A stretch of 64,000 nucleotides of DNA from Mitsuokella jalaludinii DSM 13811 (GTDB lineage Bacteria > Bacillota > Negativicutes > Selenomonadales > Selenomonadaceae), in the NCBI RefSeq assembly GCF_000702905.1, contig NZ_JNKR01000009.1:1-64000 (forward strand), written 5' to 3'. The position numbers were made by a program, and so were the translations under genes. Shown here piece by piece: positions 61,261-64,000 of the stretch. Every line of letters starts with the position of its first letter. The stretch's first letter is position 1. The notes beneath the pieces are model-generated. The model was not told the origin of the DNA. It made no database searches and worked only from the letters and a program-made list of their open reading frames with translations.

Positions 61261-62643
61261 TCAGAAGCGCTCCGGCCAGCACTTCTTGAGGTAATCGTGC
61301 AGCGCCTTCTCACGGCCGAGGTCTGTCGGCTCGTAGTAATGCGCCGTGCGGATCTTGTCAGGCAAGTACGCCTGCTCTTTGAAGTGGCCCGGGTAGTCGT
61401 GCGGGTAACAGTACGACTGGCCGTGACCGAGCGCCGCGGCACCCTTGTAGTGCGAGTCGCGCAGGTGCTTTGGCACCGTGCCGCAGTCCTTCGTGCGCAC
61501 ATCCTTCAGAGCCGCATCGATGCCGAGATAGGCCGCATTGCTCTTCGGCGCCGAGGCGACGTATGTCACAGCCTGCGCCAACGTGATGCGCGCCTCCGGC
61601 ATGCCGATGAACTGCACAGCCTGCGCGGCGGCCATCGCGAGTGTCAGGGCCATCGGGTCGGCATTGCCGACATCTTCCGACGCACAGATGACGATGCGCC
61701 GCGCGATGAATTTGACATCTTCGCCCGCTGCGAGCATGCGCGCTAGGTAATGGAGTGCCGCATCCGGGTCACTGCCGCGCATGCTCTTGATGAAGGCCGA
61801 CGCTGTGTCGTAGTGATTGTCGCCCGTCTTGTCATAGCGCTGCACGCGCTCACCCGTGATTTCCTCGAGCATATCGAGCGTGATGGCGCCGCCCGATACC
61901 GGCAGCATCGCCGCCGCGCCCTCGAGCAGGTTGAGCGCCATGCGGGCATCGCCGCCCGCCATCTGCGCCATGGCCTTCAGGACCTCGTCCGCAGCCTCGA
62001 TATGCTGCCCGCCGAGGCCGCGCTCACTGTCGCCGAGCGCCCGGCGCAGGACCTCGACGAGCTGCGCATCCGTCAGCGGATAGAGCCTGACGATGCGCAC
62101 GCGCGAGAGCAGCGCGTGGTTGACCTCGAAGAACGGATTCTCTGTCGTCGCGCCGATGAGGATGAGCCTGCCGTCCTCAACGTACGGCAGCAGCACATCC
62201 TGCTGGCTCTTGTTGAAGCGATGGATCTCGTCGATGAAGACGATCGTGCGGCGCTGATAATAACGACGCGCCTCATCAGCCTCCTTGACGATGCGGCGCA
62301 GGTCGCTGATGCCAGCCGAGACAGCATTGAGCTTCTCAAAGGCGCTGTCCGTCATCTCAGCGATCATCTGCGCAAGCGTCGTCTTGCCCGTACCCGGCGG
62401 GCCATAGAAGATAATGGACGGAATCTGGTCTGTCTCGATCATGCGGCGCAGGAAATGGCCGCGGCCCACAACCTCCTGCTGGCCGATGAATTCCTCGAAG
62501 TTGCGCGGACGCATGCGGCGCGCAAGCGGCAGGAAGGCGCGCATGGCCCCGCTGTCCGCCGCCTGCCCCTTCTTCCCCTTCGGGCCGCGCGGGTTGAAGG
62601 GCGGCTCTGCAAAGAGATCCAGGCTTTCCTTGTCGTTATCCAT
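61261..62643 (-). CDS. rarA: Replication-associated recombination protein A (MgsA)
   Basis: The 460-residue clamp-loader-like AAA+ ATPase has Walker [13 protein letters not shown], Walker [10 protein letters not shown], sensor 1 [13 protein letters not shown] and the C-terminal domain with YLPKNVR-type features ([21 protein letters not shown]). It acts at stalled replication forks. Start 62643 has GAGGTG upstream; dut ends 10 bases before it. Confidence 0.94.
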   Translation of the reverse strand: MDNDKESLDLFAEPPFNPRGPKGKKGQAADSGAMRAFLPLARRMRPRNFEEFIGQQEVVGRGHFLRRMIETDQIPSIIFYGPPGTGKTTLAQMIAEMTDSAFEKLNAVSAGISDLRRIVKEADEARRYYQRRTIVFIDEIHRFNKSQQDVLLPYVEDGRLILIGATTENPFFEVNHALLSRVRIVRLYPLTDAQLVEVLRRALGDSERGLGGQHIEAADEVLKAMAQMAGGDARMALNLLEGAAAMLPVSGGAITLDMLEEITGERVQRYDKTGDNHYDTASAFIKSMRGSDPDAALHYLARMLAAGEDVKFIARRIVICASEDVGNADPMALTLAMAAAQAVQFIGMPEARITLAQAVTYVASAPKSNAAYLGIDAALKDVRTKDCGTVPKHLRDSHYKGAAALGHGQSYCYPHDYPGHFKEQAYLPDKIRTAHYYEPTDLGREKALHDYLKKCWPERF

Positions 62644-62653
62644 GGTGCTCACC

Positions 62654-63106
62654 TCAGCGTCCCGTCGAGCCGAAGCCGCCCTTGCGCACTTCGCCCGCAC
62701 CGGCTTCATCGCCATCTACCGCCAGGTACTTCATAAAAATGCCCTGCGCGATGCGCTCGCCGCCCTCGATCGTCACGGCCGCCTTGCCGCGATTCCAGAG
62801 CGCGATGAAGATGTGACCCTCGTTCTCTTCATTATTGTAGTAATCGGCATCGACGATGCCGACATGATTGGCGAGCATGAGGCCGCGCTTTATAGCCATG
62901 CTCGAGCGAATGTGGATGGTCAGCACCTCGTCGCGCTGCATGTACGCCTTGAGTCCCGTCGGCACCATCGCCAACTGTCCCGGCTCGACGACGACCGTGC
63001 GCGCTGCCTGCAGGTCGTAGCCAGCACTCGCCGCCGTCTTGCGCTGCGGCAGATCGATGCCGCGCCCCTGATACTTCGATACGATCTCGAAACCTCTCGT
63101 CTTCAT
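62654..63106 (-). CDS. dut: dUTP diphosphatase
   Basis: The 150-residue trimeric dUTPase hydrolyses dUTP to dUMP. Its five motifs are visible: AGYDLQA, RSSMAIKRGL, VGIVDADYYNN, GGERIAQGIF and RKGGFGSTGR at the C-terminus. Lies between hfq and rarA, starting an operon with rarA. Confidence 0.95.
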   Translation of the reverse strand: MKTRGFEIVSKYQGRGIDLPQRKTAASAGYDLQAARTVVVEPGQLAMVPTGLKAYMQRDEVLTIHIRSSMAIKRGLMLANHVGIVDADYYNNEENEGHIFIALWNRGKAAVTIEGGERIAQGIFMKYLAVDGDEAGAGEVRKGGFGSTGR

Positions 63107-63194
63107 CTCAATCTTCCTTTCGTTTTCGTTCTCGGCTCATCTCTATCGCCTTTATCACTTGTATCGTTTCACGATGTGTCGCTTCCAGTACACG

Positions 63195-63230
63195 ACAAAA
63201 GGCCCTTCCCATCAGAAATGGAAGGACCTT
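63195..63230 (-). terminator. Terminator of hfq
   Basis: A 13-14-bp stem with small mismatches (63199-63212 with 63218-63230) is followed on the minus strand by TTTTGTCG. Confidence 0.75.
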
Positions 63231-63255
63231 CAAAGAAACATCGAGGCATCGTGTT

Positions 63256-63516
63256 TCAGGCATTCTCCGGTTTCTTTTCCGGATGCTCCGCGCCAAACAT
63301 CTCCGCAATCGGATGCGCCGGCGTGATCGTCGAGATGGCGTGCTTATAGACCATCTGCTGCTTGCCCATGACATCGAGCACGACCGTGAAGTTGTCGAAG
63401 CCGCGCACACTGCCCTTGATCTGGAAACCGTTGACCAGATGGATGGTCACGGGAACATTCTCTTTGCGCACCTGATTGAGGAAGCTATCCTGCAGATTGA
63501 TTGCCTTGTTGGGCAT
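63256..63516 (-). CDS. hfq: RNA chaperone Hfq
   Basis: The 86-residue hexameric Sm-like protein has the Sm1 region ([37 protein letters not shown] in part) and the Sm2 signature YKHAIST; the C-terminus is short and charged. It binds sRNA and mRNA. It follows miaA, the classical miaA-hfq order. AGGTGGGG precedes the ATG, directly after an octamer-repeat array. Confidence 0.96.
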   Translation of the reverse strand: MPNKAINLQDSFLNQVRKENVPVTIHLVNGFQIKGSVRGFDNFTVVLDVMGKQQMVYKHAISTITPAHPIAEMFGAEHPEKKPENA

Positions 63517-63530
63517 AAAACCCCACCTTT

Positions 63531-63570
63531 CTACGTTTCTACATTTCTGAATCTCTGAATCTCTACGTTC
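63531..63570 (-). repeat. Five tandem octamers before the hfq ribosome site
   Basis: Read on the plus strand: CTACGTTT, CTACATTT, CTGAATCT, CTGAATCT, CTACGTTC, exactly 5 x 8 bases, ending at the AGGTGGGG of hfq. Bases 63571-63643 show nothing further. Confidence 0.88.
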
Positions 63571-63643
63571 TTCTCTTGTTCGAGTCCCGACGCATGCTGC
63601 CAGGCATCGTGCCCGACATTGCTCATCTTTTATTTCTTTTCGC

Positions 63644-64000
63644 TCATTCTGGCAAAAATCCTGCCATATCCGTCAAAATCCTTTGCAAAAGTTCATCTGC
63701 CATGCAACCTTCCGGCTCGTACCAGTGGATGTACTTCATCTTGCGGTACCAGGTCATCTGGCGCTTGGCGAAGTGGCGCGTGCCCGTCTTGATGGCCTCA
63801 ACGGCCTCCTCGCGCGTGATCTCGCCCGCGAGATAGGAGGCCATCTCCTTGTAGCCGATGCCCTTCATCGCGGGCATCTCGCGCGTGACGCCCCGGGCTA
63901 GCAGCCCCCGGACTTCCTGCTCAAGGCCTGCCTCCACCATGCGGTCGACGCGCTCGTTGATGCGCGCGTAGAGAAGCTCACGCTCCCAGCGCAGGCCGAT
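63644..64000 (-). CDS. miaA: tRNA dimethylallyltransferase, C-terminal part (cut by window end)
   Basis: The visible 118 residues (from [11 protein letters not shown] at the right edge to the stop) match the end of Mia[42 protein letters not shown]. MiaA adds the isopentenyl group to A37 of tRNAs reading UNN codons. The N-terminal two thirds lie beyond base 64000. It precedes hfq as in many bacteria. Confidence 0.95.
   Translation of the reverse strand: MGLRWERELLYARINERVDRMVEAGLEQEVRGLLARGVTREMPAMKGIGYKEMASYLAGEITREEAVEAIKTGTRHFAKRQMTWYRKMKYIHWYEPEGCMADELLQRILTDMAGFLPE

Noticed and set aside
54359-63570. Octamer arrays as CRISPR or IS-end remnants
   Set aside because: Units are 8 bases without spacers, their sequences differ between loci, and no cas or transposase gene is present.

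Overview
The window looks like a chromosomal segment of a diderm Firmicute of the class Negativicutes, most likely Selenomonadaceae; the genus cannot be fixed from sequence alone. An outer-membrane beta-barrel protein with a signal peptide and C-terminal Phe (37.0-38.2 kb) sits with typical Firmicute genes (DivIVA, SepF, YlmH, an S-box riboswitch on metK, Rrf2-NifS). Base composition is GC-rich with AT-rich promoters. Nearly all genes are on the minus strand. No tRNA, IS element, prophage or CRISPR array was seen. An rRNA operon appears to start just left of base 1: tandem promoters and a boxA-type leader point off that edge.

Layout. 0.6-6 kb: small lipoprotein, hypothetical protein, CHASE-like/GGDEF/PAS diguanylate cyclase, a lipoprotein polysaccharide deacetylase and a coiled-coil protein. 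6-9.4 kb: a His-rich carbon monoxide dehydrogenase-like protein lacking one expected C-cluster cysteine, and an OFA-family transporter; each has its own promoter followed by the same 25-bp palindrome. 9.6-13.5 kb: ribose operon rbsD-rbsR-rbsK plus a FucP-type permease. 13.8-21.9 kb: cytosolic PheC-like protein with a 72-residue Cys-rich partner, a broken cation diffusion facilitator gene, a Met/His-rich membrane protein with a two-component system, mmuM and an amino-acid binding lipoprotein. 22-28 kb: DASS carboxylate transporter, acetyltransferase, flavin reductase-like protein and a DctPQM TRAP transporter.

28-34 kb: a membrane-associated cluster (TPM protein, LemA, SPFH/YdjI protein, zinc-ribbon membrane protein, small membrane protein, lipoprotein) resembling the B. 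subtilis ydjGHI part of the pspA operon but without PspA. 34-40 kb: two translationally coupled membrane sensors, a divergent porin, a LuxR-type response regulator bracketed by a 17-bp inverted repeat, and an FSR-type MFS transporter. 40-46 kb: a GntR-controlled acid-sugar operon (GarR-like reductase, DUF1537 kinase, class II aldolase, gluconate permease interrupted by an in-frame amber codon, stand-alone glucitol-type PTS IIA). 46-64 kb: conserved core genes: metK with S-box, pyrR, rluD, lspA, divIVA, ylmH, proC, sepF, yggS, pgeF, two radical-SAM genes, nrdR, rodZ, nifS, Rrf2 regulator, rarA, dut, hfq and the end of miaA.

A recurring oddity is short tandem repeats, mostly exact 8-bp periods with unrelated unit sequences, ending directly at the Shine-Dalgarno sequence of downstream genes (dctQ, pgeF, hfq; 11-12-bp versions before the OFA gene and mmuM). 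The most attractive candidates for new biology are the variant CODH/OFA regulon, the sensor-pair/porin/regulator island, the aldolase-type acid-sugar operon and these repeats.
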